A stretch of DNA of 64,000 nt, from contig JABVXU010000314.1 in NCBI GenBank assembly GCA_013365365.1, forward strand, positions 1 to 64,000, in the 5' to 3' direction. The translations under genes and the position numbers were made by a program. Position 1 is the first letter of the stretch, and each line of letters begins with the position of its first letter. Positions 1 to 12,131 of the stretch are shown one piece after another. Below the pieces are notes generated by a model. The model made no database searches. It had not been told where the DNA came from and saw only the letters and a program-made list of their open reading frames with translations. Source of the stretch: Cruorifilaria tuberocauda. Taxonomy: Eukaryota; Nematoda; Chromadorea; Rhabditida; Onchocercidae.

Positions 1-83
1 AATTATTATTTTTCCAACTATCTGATACGAAGTAAAATCAATTATCATTGGTCCAGCTAACTTTCACTTCATAACTTTTATCA

Positions 84-3000
84 ATTATCCCCAAAAAAAG
101 AGAAAGAAAAGTTATACTCGAGATATTCTGTACTGCTATGATCATCACAACGCGGTATACAAGAATCGTTGAGTAACTTTAGGAAATCAGAATTATCCTT
201 TGAACGGTAAGATACACCAAGGATAATGTGTTGTGAAGCGTAATTCTTCAGCAATGCCGTCTGGAAATTCGATAAATAAACTTATCAGAATGATATGCAT
301 GTTTTTCCTACTTGATCAGAAATCTATGTCATTGTAAGAATATCGAATATTAATTTAATCATCATCAAATTATCAACCATTTTCATATTTTCCAACTTTA
401 TTCCTTTTCAAATATTACAAATATTAATATAAATATTATAGAAAGTAAAGTATTAACAGTAAACAAAGTAGTGTAAAGTAAGAAAGGTCTCTTCGTTAAC
501 CTTTAATTCATTTGGAAAATCGTTCAAAATAATAATAAATATTTAATATTTGTCAAGTTTCGCGTTAAAAGTTAACTTATTTATAATACGAATAAGTGAT
601 CTTTTTTCAGGTTTATTTAGCCGATAATTTTCAAAATTCTTGAAGTCATATTATTTACCTTTAATTTGGTTCAAATTTATTTTACCAATTATTATTTGGT
701 CATTTGCTGATATTAGCATTTCATATTTCTATATCATAAAAGGAAAATGAAAATCGGAAAACCTGATCATCAGTTGAAAGTGCTGCAAACGGAGATAAAG
801 TTTTAGCCCATTCGATTACAAGTAATAACTGACTGTGAATACTCGTATAAATGTCCCTAATAGTTGCCGTACGCACTGTATCACTCGATCCGTACTGTAA
901 TTTCACGTCAATTTCAGGAAATTAGTGGAGCATTTCCTGTTTTAGTCTTTTATTCAAAATGATTATCTTTCTCTCTTATTACAGCAATCAAAAAGTTGAT
1001 GAAATTGTTTTCTAATTATATTTTTAATTTTAAATTACATTTTTAGAAATTAATGTAAAATAAGAAAATGATAAAAATAATGGAACAAAATATTAGTTTT
1101 TATACTATAATAGACAATTTCTATTTGGATATCTTTTCAATATTCCTAGCTGATATGAAAAATTGTTATCATTAAACAATGAAAAAAGTTTAAATAGAAA
1201 AGAAAAACTAATTTTTTTCTGTTTACCAAATGATTCTTTGCCCAAAGTGAAGCGTCCGTTTTTTTCATAATTGTTTCTCTCAAACTTTGCATTTTCTTCT
1301 CCGATAAAAGAAGACTTTCAAGCAATGATCGTGGCGTTTCCCATGACGGTAATGTTGAAGTTGTCGAGGAAGAAGGTAATGAAGAAGTTATTGGAGAAGC
1401 CATAAATTGTCTGAAAATATTGATTACTGATAATGAATTGGTATTTACTCAGTAAATACTGTTCAATTAAGGGCAAATTGAAAACAGAAATTCCCTGACG
1501 CTTATGATTAATTACTTACTAGGGAATTGTTTGATAGATGAAAAGTTGAAATTAATAATTGCAAAACATAAATTGCCTAAACTTGTTGATAGAAATTATT
1601 TTTTAAGTAATTTGATAAATAGTACGAAGAATCAGTGAGAATCAGTGCTTAAAATACCCATTACGAGAGGATTGCTTTCGACTGGTAACGTGTTCTAGCT
1701 TTATATTCGGTAATCCAATATTGGTAGTACTTTGCGCTGCAGCGCAGGTAACATTCGTCGAAGGTGATGACGTTGACGGAGTGCAATTCCGTCTACCGAT
1801 CACGTCACGCTCATTTTGCACAGCTGAACAAAAAAAAATATTAGAACTAATTAGCTTGAAATTTGAATGCATCGAGTAATTCAGAACTGCAAGTAAGCGG
1901 CATAAAGTATTAAAATTTCGTAAACCCTAATACTATCGGAATACAATAGATTGAAATATTGTACAAAAACTTAGCATGCATTAATAAAATTATCACATTT
2001 AAAAATTAATAACAACAATTTGAGTTTCAATTTATTCAAATGCTTACGGTAGCATCCTAATATTGGAAATATTTGTTAAAAATTTTAATTATTGCTAATA
2101 TGATTTTTGATTTCTTTTAATTAAGAACTATTAGTATTCAAAATACCAGACATTACAAAATTACGCTTAAATTGATTGAATCGATGACATTTGTTTGACT
2201 AAAAATTGGATCATTGATCAATGATGTTTAATAATAGATATATCAATTATTATTGATTGAAATGATATCTACGAATCATTAAATTAAAATATCAAGTAAT
2301 GCGACTGGAATAATACTCAAAATAAAGTAATTTATAAGCTTCTCAATGGAAATTTTATTGAAATGATAAGGACCTTTAAGGACTTTTTAAATTCTTCTCT
2401 AACTTGAAAAAATTTGCACCTGTAATTAAATTAAATTACAAAGTTTTTTTTCTTTTTCAATTCAATGATTTTATTTTTCACCTTACATTATCACTCATTT
2501 TCCTTTTGATTTTATATTTTTCAAAATTAAATACCCAAAAAAGAAGCGTGATTATTTTATTTATTCTTTCCTTTTTTTGTTTTAGCTAATTTAAAACAAT
2601 TAGCACATCTGCCAGAATGTTTTATAATTCATGTTTATCAACCAAAATTAGAATACTTAAAACAAGTAATTAAAATTATGCTAGTATACTAAATCAGAAC
2701 AAGCAATCAAAGTTAAACTACTTGCAATTTTTGATGATATAATTTGCAGTACAGAAATTCTCAACAAATTGATAATTTGAAAATGACTAAAGATATCTTT
2801 TTCATGCATATCAATCAAATCATATTAATAAGCTTACCATCTATTTTCATTCCAGCATTAATGCAGCGCATATAACGACATGAGCGACAAACTGCTCGAT
2901 TATCTGTAAATTAATTAATTTTTATCATTCCCTGAAAAATAAAAAGTAATTCAATCAATATTTCAATGAGAAATTATATTTTTTGATCAATATGTTATAA

Positions 3001-4045
3001 GAAAAGTTTTTTTTCCACTTTTGGTAGAAAGAGAATGAGCAATTTTGAAAGAGTAAAACAAAAAAAGAAATAGTTTTGAAGTAATTTCGAGAAAATAATC
3101 TTGAAAGAGCAAAAGAAAAAAGGAAAATTAAAAGTTTAAAATGTGTGATACTGTACGTGTAATGCTCAATTACTTACAAAAAAGAAAAATTTCTAATAAG
3201 AAAAACCAAAAAGTTTAAAATAATTCAATCACTGTCATTTTTCCTTCTTTACTGTACTAAATTGTACTTAAAAAAAAACATTTAATATCACATCTAAAAA
3301 GTCACACATTCCATTTCAAAAGTGAAAGGAAAAAGAATTCATGTTATCAGTGATAGTCTTCATGGAAATAAAATTTCGAGTTACGTTTATCAATATTGCA
3401 ATTACTACTGAAACGACACGTATACTTGTAACCACGTCGAATAGTTCGTCGAAAAAAACCTGCAAATAAAGTTACTAATTTAACTAAACTATATTTTTCA
3501 TTTAATTTAATTTTATTGACTTAATCGAATTAATATGAATTATGTCATTTTTCTATCCTCAAAACTGATTTTTAGGCAATGATACTGTGACTATAGAAAG
3601 AATAATACTCGTAGCTTCGATAGTGTGAGTTGCAATATCAATGACTTTAATGATATTTTATGAAATTTTAATGACAGCTTAACCTAGAATGTCAAAATGC
3701 AAAAAACCAAATAATGCAAGGAATTTTAATTAGAATTCATCTGTTGAAGTTTTTTTTACTGAAAAGGTTAAAATTTAATTTCAAAGGAAACAATGTGACG
3801 AAAGAAGAAAATCAATCTATTAAACCCAGTATTTAATTAATGATCATGGAGTAACATCAGAAAATACAAAAATATTTAACAGTGGTAATTATAGGACAAA
3901 TCTTTTCTCTTTTTAAAACTTGAATTAATTAAATTCAGAATTAATAAAGCAGCAATGTTACCTTTACATCCATTACAAGCAATCGTTCCATAATGTCGAC
4001 CTGTTGCTTGATCACCACATACCGTACATACTAAGTCATTACCGT
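84..4045 (-). CDS. HNF4-like nuclear hormone receptor (partial, runs off left edge)
   Basis: Ligand-regulated transcription factor of the HNF4-derived nematode nuclear receptor class. Exons read on the minus strand: 4045-3962, 3459-3385, 2903-2838, 1823-1658, 1410-1227, 894-763 and 260 to about 84; every internal junction keeps phase. The first exons give a C4 zinc-finger DNA-binding domain: [15 protein letters not shown]-box [22 protein letters not shown] and [14 protein letters not shown]. The 1823 exon opens with AVQNERD, the usual HNF4 linker after the second finger. The 894 exon has the ligand-domain signature [14 protein letters not shown] followed by DDQ, and the 260 exon continues [14 protein letters not shown]. 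The exon starting at 4045 is entered in phase 1, so an unseen 5' exon lies upstream. The donor of the last exon is unclear (an in-frame stop falls at 81-83), and the rest of the ligand domain should lie beyond base 1. Family is confident; the exact orthologue is not. Confidence 0.88.
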
Positions 4046-7000
4046 CTAGAATATTATGCAATGTTAAAAATACTAATTAATTACAGTAAAAATTATATTT
4101 GTAGTAATTTTTGTTCCTTTATTATAATCTTATCCTTTAATAACTGCAATTATTGTTCAGGTTATTATTATTATTATTATTGTCAATATTATCCATTATT
4201 TTTTTATTCCAATTTTTCTTTCAATTACTGTATGACAGTAATTGCAAAAATTTATTGTTCAGATTACTGTTATTATTGTTAATCATCATCATTGCTGCCA
4301 TCTCTATTATCATATCATACAATTTTTGCTAACTTTTATCAGCTTTGTTTTCGAAATTCATTCGTTATCATTAAATTACCATTTTATTCTAAAAACTAAT
4401 ATCACAGACTGTTATGATTTATTCATTCATTGTTTCAATTCATTTATTAATTAATATTACATTTACATGAATCCATTTGCAATTACTTCTATTATAAACT
4501 GCATGATAAAAATTAAACACACTTGAATTAATTAGTTTCCAATTGTTGCTGAGAATGAAACAATACTCTAATTGTTATTAGCTATTATACAAAGGATATT
4601 GTCAGGTAATTATTTCAACATATTCTTATGTTTTACTTAAAATATAATAGAGAGTAACATGACATAATATTTTGACACTTTCTAAATAAAAAGTTTTGTT
4701 GCTTTCTTTACACTAAATCACACACCTGAGTAGTTTCGCTCTATATTTCGTCAATTATCCTGACTACAATAATCTAAAGAGCAGGCAATTTTTTTTGGTT
4801 AATTAATAATTTAATATTAATTAAGTGTAAGATAAAAGATGACGAAGCAATTACTAAATTACGCATTACACTTTTTGTTTTCACTCTTTTCAATTCATCA
4901 GTTCTTTACTATTAGATGACGACAGTTTGTACAGTTGTTTCAACGGCTCGAATAAATTTAACTTTCAGGCTAATAACTAGTAATATTGAGTTATTGAGCT
5001 TTTGTAAATAAATATTAGGATGATTATTAATAATGATTATATAACCATTAAATGAACCTTTAGGAATCATTGGAAAGAATAAAAATGAACTTTTTTCGAT
5101 TTCATCAAAATCTTTCACGGTGCTCTCGGCTTTCAACATTTTCATGCACCCAGAATATCGGAAATTATCTTCTAGATTTTTGGCTAACTTTTTTTTGAAA
5201 AGCAATATGCCACAACTTCACACGAATATTATCCTGAAAATGCAAATAGAAAATATTTGAAATTTTTTCCATAAAAAATGGATTTAGTAAATGAACGAAT
5301 TAATTAATAATCAAAAGTTCAAAGAGTTAAATTCTAAAGTAATAATCAATTACTGGTAATTTCATCGTTTTTCAAGAATTCTGTAATATCAAATGGTGAA
5401 TGATTTCATACTTTTAGCTTACTTATGAAAAACTAGCTAAAATGAAAAATTTTGCTATCAAAAACATTTTGCATTATCAAAAATTACAATTTATCAATTT
5501 ACGATCACAATTTTTTTCCGCCTTTTTTTCATAGTTTAGTTGTTTTTTACTACAATCATATCACCAGATTACTAATCATATCACCAATTTTCATTTTCGT
5601 TCTTGACATTGTTATTATGATTATTTATCATCACTCATTCTACTAAATAATCATTTCAACGTTTTTATTATCATTACTAGTAATTATGATATTATACAAC
5701 TTTCTTTTACATCAATCGGTAGCATCACTTTTTTTTTTGTGAAATAAACTTTTATAACAATTACATTTAACCATCAATTTCAGGCATCATTTTTCGGTAA
5801 AAAAAATAAATTGGAAAAATTGTTTCGTAGCACAAAAAGCATTTCCCAATACTATCAGTGTTACAATAAAAAAAAACTGCAATATGCATTGAATCCTGGA
5901 AAATAAATTGATTCTATCAATTGAATTTAGCGAAAAATGATAAAAAAATTCAATAATCAAATGAAATTCACTTAAATTTATCATTCTCTGATAAAATAAG
6001 ATAACAAAGAAGGCAGAATTAACAAATGAAATTATCAGAAAAACAAAAGAAAGGAAAAAAAAATGGAAAAACTGGTCTTTAACAATGTGTACTAATTCTT
6101 CATTTAAACAAATGGTGCTATTTTGTATTTCTCGTTAAGCAAAATGAGAATGTTAGTAAAAATATATTTTTAATATTGTCAAAACTAAATAGATATTTAG
6201 GAAACTTGAAATATTTTAAAAAGAATGAAAAAAAGAAGAAATCCATGTAAAAGTCATTCGGTCATGATCGCTAATATTTCCAAAAAATTGAAAATTTACC
6301 AGAAAATTTTGTAATTCGAAGAAAATATCTGTTTAGATACTTCATAATTCATCACATAATTGTAATTCATAATTAGAAAAATCGTAGAGAAATTAGCAAA
6401 TCGTTTTGCTAACGAAAACAAAAGAATGAAATAAAATCAGCATTGATTATTGATTCATTTTATTTTTTTAGTCAAATTATTTCTGTTATCAAAAAGCATA
6501 ACTGATTTTCATTATAATATTATTCACTATTTCACAATCCATTCTTATCAAAAAATAGTTTCAATTAATTTTCCTCAAAGAAAAATGAACTAAAGATGCA
6601 GTTAGGAAGTTAACGATTTCAACTGCAAAAAAACTTTAAATAAGAAATAAAAGTAATTAGTTAATTGTGATACATCGATCATTTTTTCTTGCGAAGTTCT
6701 CAAATAACAAAGTAATCAAAAGCAGTGAATGCATATCGTTATTTCTGATTACTTTTGCTTGAACTCAGACAGTCTTTTTAATAAAGTAAGAAATTTATTA
6801 ACTATTTTACCTTCTTTTAGTAATTACCTGGAAAATATAAATTAATTATTCAATTAATTCCTGTGATTTAAGTTTTATAAAATAAAAGAAAGAAATGAGC
6901 AACGGAAAGAGAAACATCAAGGAAATAAAATAATGCGGAGTGATTGAAATTTGCACCGAAACAACTGTTACGAATTGAATGGAAGAGTTTTGAATTTTCG

Positions 7001-7770
7001 GAAAATTACGGGAGAAAACGAAGAGAGATGGAGAAATGAATTGATAATTATGGGACAGATAAGATAAGCTTAGGTTTTTTTCTCCTTTTAAACTATAATA
7101 TTTTTCTTTAAAAATCTGAAAATATATTTCTATGCATATTATTTTAAGAGAACTAAGGTTATTTGTCATCGATCAATTTAATTTACTAGAAATTGAAGTT
7201 GTTTATGATATAATAATTTAAAATAATAAGAACAAAATATCAAAGCTCTGTAGGATAGGAATGATACATTTTGAAAATCTCTACAATATTATGCAATACA
7301 CTCATTATGAATTAGCATAATTATCATTAGGAAATTTAAGAAGAGTAAGAAGTAAGGAAACATTACGACAATTTGACAATGATAAACGTTTAGTTAAAAC
7401 TTTGCTTCTCACAAATAGCTGAGATTGCTGAAATTTTCATTCACATTGAAAACTATTTTCAGTATATATTTTTTTTAATTTTGATAATACTTTTTTTTAA
7501 ATAATATAGCGTAAGGAAAATGTATGTCTTTGGAAAGGACAAAATTCGATTTTCTCAATAATTTCCAAGTTTATCTTATCATCAATGGTCTTTGGTATCT
7601 TTAAAGTTAAGTGTCGCTGATATTATCAAAATTCGATTGCAAATCATGCATTCTTCATCCAGCAACAATAAAATTTTCATGGATTAATTTCAGTTTAAGA
7701 GAGACAACAATTCAAACCGTTTTTTTTTATCTTAGCTTTCTTGGATTGTTATAAATCAGAATTTTATCAA

Positions 7771-7802
7771 ACATATACATGCATACACACACATACATAC
7801 AC

Positions 7803-7833
<31 letters not shown>

Positions 7834-7903
7834 TATACGCATACACGCACATACACATACAAATATACACACATGTACATACATACACATACACATACAC
7901 ACA
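7771..7903. repeat. (CA)n / (TACA)n compound microsatellite
   Basis: About 130 bases alternate ACAC, ATAC and ATAT units, with a pure CA run near 7815-7832. Both strands stay open for about 65 codons across it (His/Thr/Tyr-rich on plus, Cys/Val/Tyr-rich on minus), as expected of a dinucleotide repeat rather than of a gene. Confidence 0.95.
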
Positions 7904-9160
7904 AAAAGCACAATAATGCAACTAAAACAAGTAATTAATTAATGATTTTTAAAAGAAAGAGTAAAATTTACTGAAAATGCGAAAAGAAAAAGTTGAAGGA
8001 GTCAAATCAAATCAAATTAAATAATTTGTTACAAAAATATCAATAAAAACTTTTTAGTATCAAATTTGAATGCTAATCGTATAGAAATAAATTCAACGAT
8101 AAGTAATTTACTTCCTTTTTTCTCCCCTCATCATGAAAAAGGAAAGGGAAAATAACAATTTATAAAAATTCGAAAAAAGAGCAGAAATAAATTAATTAAT
8201 TTGATAGAATAGCTAAGAATTTGATATATTTGAAATCTATTTATTCTATTCAATCTATTTATAATTAAATTATTGAATTGAAATTTAAGAGGGGAGAAGG
8301 ATGATCAAATCAGATATGACATTTCTGTTGATTAAATAAAAAACAATATGGCATTTTTTCTCGATAAATATTATTTCAAGCTATTTGCACAATGACCAAT
8401 CATTGTAGTTTCGGTCGGTAATCTCATGAGCCGTTAAAATGATCATTGTTTTAAGATTTTTTGTTCATTTTTATTGGAAATTCTCTATCAAATAATAGAG
8501 AATTTGTTAACGATTAAAGGAAAGGAAAAAAAATTACAAAATTTGATATTTATAATTTTTTAACAAATGTTAAATGAAGAGGTAATATAATCCTCTAATT
8601 AATATTCCTGAAGGAAAAAGAAAAGTTTGAAGATTCAAAAAATTTTTTCCTAATCTAAAATTAAATATCACAGATAAATGAGAATTCCACTGTGCTATAC
8701 TGATAAACTTAAATTATACTGTAAAAAAAAGATAACTATTTTTATTTTCACTACAGTATATTTTTGTATGAGAAAGAATCCTCCTAATGGAAATACGTGA
8801 ATAAAATATCGAAAAAGAAAAACGAAAAACGTGGAATGACAAAGAGTAACTATAAAATGAAATGAACATATGCATCTGCTATCGATAACAAAATTAAATT
8901 CGACAGGTTTAACAACCAATCATCATTTTTTTACATTTGCCAAGTTTGATGGTGGAAGGAGCTATATGAAATGATTTTAATTAACAGTACTGATAGTGAT
9001 GATAACAGCAATAATAATCATAATGATTTCAGTGATAATGATAAACATATATCGAGAAATGAAGAGAATGGGAGAATAAAGAGGAGAAAGAGTTCTCATT
9101 CTTTTTGTCAAATCAATGATAACGAAATGGATGAACTGACATTTGGAAGTTCTACCGATT

Positions 9161-9240
9161 CTCTCTCTCTCCCACCCCGTTCTTTCCTCTTTCTCTCTTC
9201 CCCTCTCTCTTCCTTCTCTCTCTCTCTCTCCCTCTCTCTC
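9161..9240. repeat. (CT)n polypyrimidine tract
   Basis: About 80 bases are almost pure C/T with CTCTCT runs. It sits inside a 104-codon plus-strand frame starting at 8971 whose upstream half is Asn/Asp/Ser-rich; the repeat alone explains the tail of that frame. Confidence 0.93.
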
Positions 9241-10417
9241 CTATCCTTTATAGATGGAATTAAAATGAAGCAACGAAAAAAATGAGCACAAGTATTATTT
9301 TTCCACTCTCCTATCATCAAAAACTTCTCCATACCGAAGAAAGTAATCAGTGGGAGTGGAAGTTAAATTTCGCACCAATTTTGATTACACCGATAAGGGA
9401 ACTTTCAGCTTCTTTCCTCCAAAGAGCATGATTATAAACTTGAATTAGTGAATTAGCTAATTGTGTTCGAGTCTTGTCTACTTAATCATTGCATATACGC
9501 ATTTCAATCAAATTTTAAATTTAAATTTTAAATTTGCAATGAAATTTTTTTTGAGAAATTTCAAAATTTTTTCTGCAATCGAAATTAAAATGCTTATTAT
9601 TTTTGAATTCTTTTTTTGTAATTTAAGTTTAAAAAATATTTCTAACACTGCTTATCTGAGAAAAAGTTTTAAATTTTTCTTTTCATATATTTCAAACAGA
9701 AATATGAACTGAAATGATAATAATGAGTAATAGAAATGAACGCTTCCTTTATCATTTATATCATATTTAAATCTATCTACATTGTACTTCAAAAAAAGAT
9801 TTCACTTTGCTATCCGATTTTTGAAAAAAGAAAAAGAAACATTAACGAACTGTGAACAACAACAATTAATTGATAATTAATGAATTAATGCTTTTTAATT
9901 ATTTAAATTATTCAATCCTATCAATAGTTCATAATTTTATTATCAGTAAAAAGTAATTTTAAGTTCTACTATTTCAGTATAAATTACAATTTGGAGTTTG
10001 AGTGTATGAAATAAAAAACCAGTTATCAATAATATAGTTAAGAAAGGGAAATTAGGGAATCGATTAATTCATTGATAAAATTGTCCGATTTAGTTTTGGA
10101 AACGACATCATTAATATTTTGCAAATAATTTTTAGAAACATTTTATTTTTACTTTTTTAAATATTAATTTAAAGATTTACTCAAATTTCAATGAGTCCTG
10201 TCTTTTTATTTTTTGAAAAGAGAGTAAAGGAAAAATTTTTCACAAAATTCAAATTTTTTTCTCAGATTAATCATATATTTTGCAAGGATAATAATCGAAT
10301 AATCCCTAAAAATTAAATTTCATAAATATTCAAAAGAAATAAAACCATATACCCTATATCATATTTATTACAATAGTTTACCATATTACTTAATTTACAA
10401 AATTAATAAATGCAATA

Positions 10418-10552
10418 ATGAAAATAGTGGCGACATTACTTGGAGTGATAGAAGAAAAAGGAAGAAAGAGTGTCAGTGATTTAGGGATGTCAGGAAGGGA
10501 AAGGAAAAAAGAAAAGCCGATAAAAAATGATGAAACGAGAAAAATAATGTGA
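10418..10552 (+). CDS. Possible 44-residue small ORF
   Basis: An ATG-to-TGA frame of 45 codons in a locally G-richer patch of otherwise very AT-rich DNA. It begins MKIVATLLGVIEEKGRKS and becomes strongly basic toward the end. There is no recognisable domain, no splice signal tying it to a neighbour, and it lies opposite the probable upstream region of the nuclear receptor. It may be chance; it is listed only because its composition stands out from the surrounding desert. Confidence 0.15.
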   Translation: MKIVATLLGVIEEKGRKSVSDLGMSGRERKKEKPIKNDETRKIM

Positions 10553-11993
10553 CAAATTAGTAGCAGAACATTGGTCAGTAAATCTTCTGTTGAAACTGAT
10601 CAATTAGTTTAATGACCTGTCACCTAATTAAACGAAATTATCTGTGCTATCACTAACAAATACATTAGTATTTATAGTTTTAATGTCAATGTGCTATTTA
10701 TATTTCTTCCTTTTATAAATCAAACCATTTCACTATCTATCATTCAGTAATAGATGTTATAAACACCATCTATGAAATCTCTTTACCTGTCGACAGCATT
10801 CAGTAGCACTGCTAATTAAATTTATCCTTAAAAATCAAACTTTACATTTTTGATAAAAAATAATTTATAATAATATAATCTTAATATTACGATGAAAGGA
10901 ATTTGATCATTTTACTGATTGTTCAATTTTATAAGAAACTAAAACTGCATGATATCAGCTGGAATTTGATTAAGTCCTTATCAAGAAACTATGCATTTAA
11001 TTTTCAAATCAACGCAATTTCTGACTTAATATAATGTTCGACCTCTTGTATTTTATTTATTGTTAATTTTCTATAAAAAAAATATTGTGAAAACAACAGA
11101 AGATATTGATAATGATTATAAGTAATGATTGCGACAATTATAAGAAAGACATTATTGCAAATGATAAGAACAAGTAGAAGTAAAATAAAATTATGTACTT
11201 CGGCAGAAAACGTTATTATATGAATAAATAATATTTCCAGAAAGATGCATGTTTTTTTTTCTGCAGATACAATTAAATAATTAATGTTTAAAGATTAAAT
11301 GAGAGTAATTGTATAGCGGTTATCAAAATATAAGAAATTTCTGAATTCAATCGATGGCTGCTCATCAATCATGCAGAAAAGTTGGAAAACTTGATAAATG
11401 AACTGGTTAGATTTAGTTATTAAAAACTACAACATTCAGTTTTCTTATCCTACATTATAGAAGCAAATTTTTTTCTTTTTGTTGATTGATCTTTTTAAAC
11501 TAAGACATAGACATTAAGAGAAAATAATTTAGAATCATCAAAGTGATATATATACATATCACTAAATAAAAAAGATGTGTTATATATCAGATAAATATAT
11601 ATATATCAGTTAGATATTATGTGTATTTGCAAAGAATTCCCGAACCTTGAAATTTGAATCATTTTGACCTTGTAAATGAATATTTTCAATCCGACTATAA
11701 TATCGAAAAACTTCGTTATCCCTTGTTTTTTACCACAATAAAGCATAATACTGTTTAGTAATAAACTGTTTTGTGTCTCTTCAATCACTCAAAATTGTTG
11801 CCATATGAATTGGATGTAAACATCCCTATATCAATAATATTTGATTGAATTAATCATGTACCGAAAAGGTAATTCTTAAAATAAATAATAGAGATAATAT
11901 AACACACTTGCAAAATTACGTTAATATCATTTCCATAACTTCTGTGCAGAGGTTTCAAAAATGATAATGTATACTTGAAATAAGTAATACAAT

Positions 11994-11999
11994 TTTATT
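11994..11999 (-). terminator. AATAAA polyadenylation signal of the C16orf89-like gene
   Basis: TTTATT on the plus strand reads AATAAA on the minus strand, 133 bases past the candidate stop at 12132-12134. It is the nearest clear signal found downstream of that gene. Confidence 0.5.
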
Positions 12000-12131
12000 C
12001 CATTAAATCGATACAATATAAACACTATCTATACACATTTAAAGCACTAAAGTAAAAATACACCATCAATATATTATTGAGATCGTCTTCGATGAAGTAT
12101 CGCAACATACAAAATGAAAAATTATCTAAGG

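Larger units (their letters stand above)
4046..11990. other. Gene-free AT-rich region upstream of the nuclear receptor
   Basis: No coding exon could be supported over about 8 kb. The stretch probably includes the first intron and promoter of the nuclear receptor, whose 5' exon was not found. It holds the (CA)n and (CT)n tracts listed separately, many A/T homopolymers, and a few short open frames of low complexity. A 44-codon frame at 10418-10552 is listed separately. The 97-codon minus frame at 4912-5205 has no clear splice context and is not called. Confidence 0.6.

Noticed and set aside
4912..5205. 97-codon minus frame as the missing 5' exon of the nuclear receptor
   Set aside because: No donor giving the required phase-1 exit and no resemblance to receptor N-termini; left uncalled.
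7727..7938. Open frames of about 65 codons on both strands
   Set aside because: They are produced by the CA/TACA microsatellite.
8971..9285. 104-codon plus-strand frame, Asn/Asp/Ser-rich
   Set aside because: Its second half is the (CT)n tract and the first half is low complexity; no splice context or domain.
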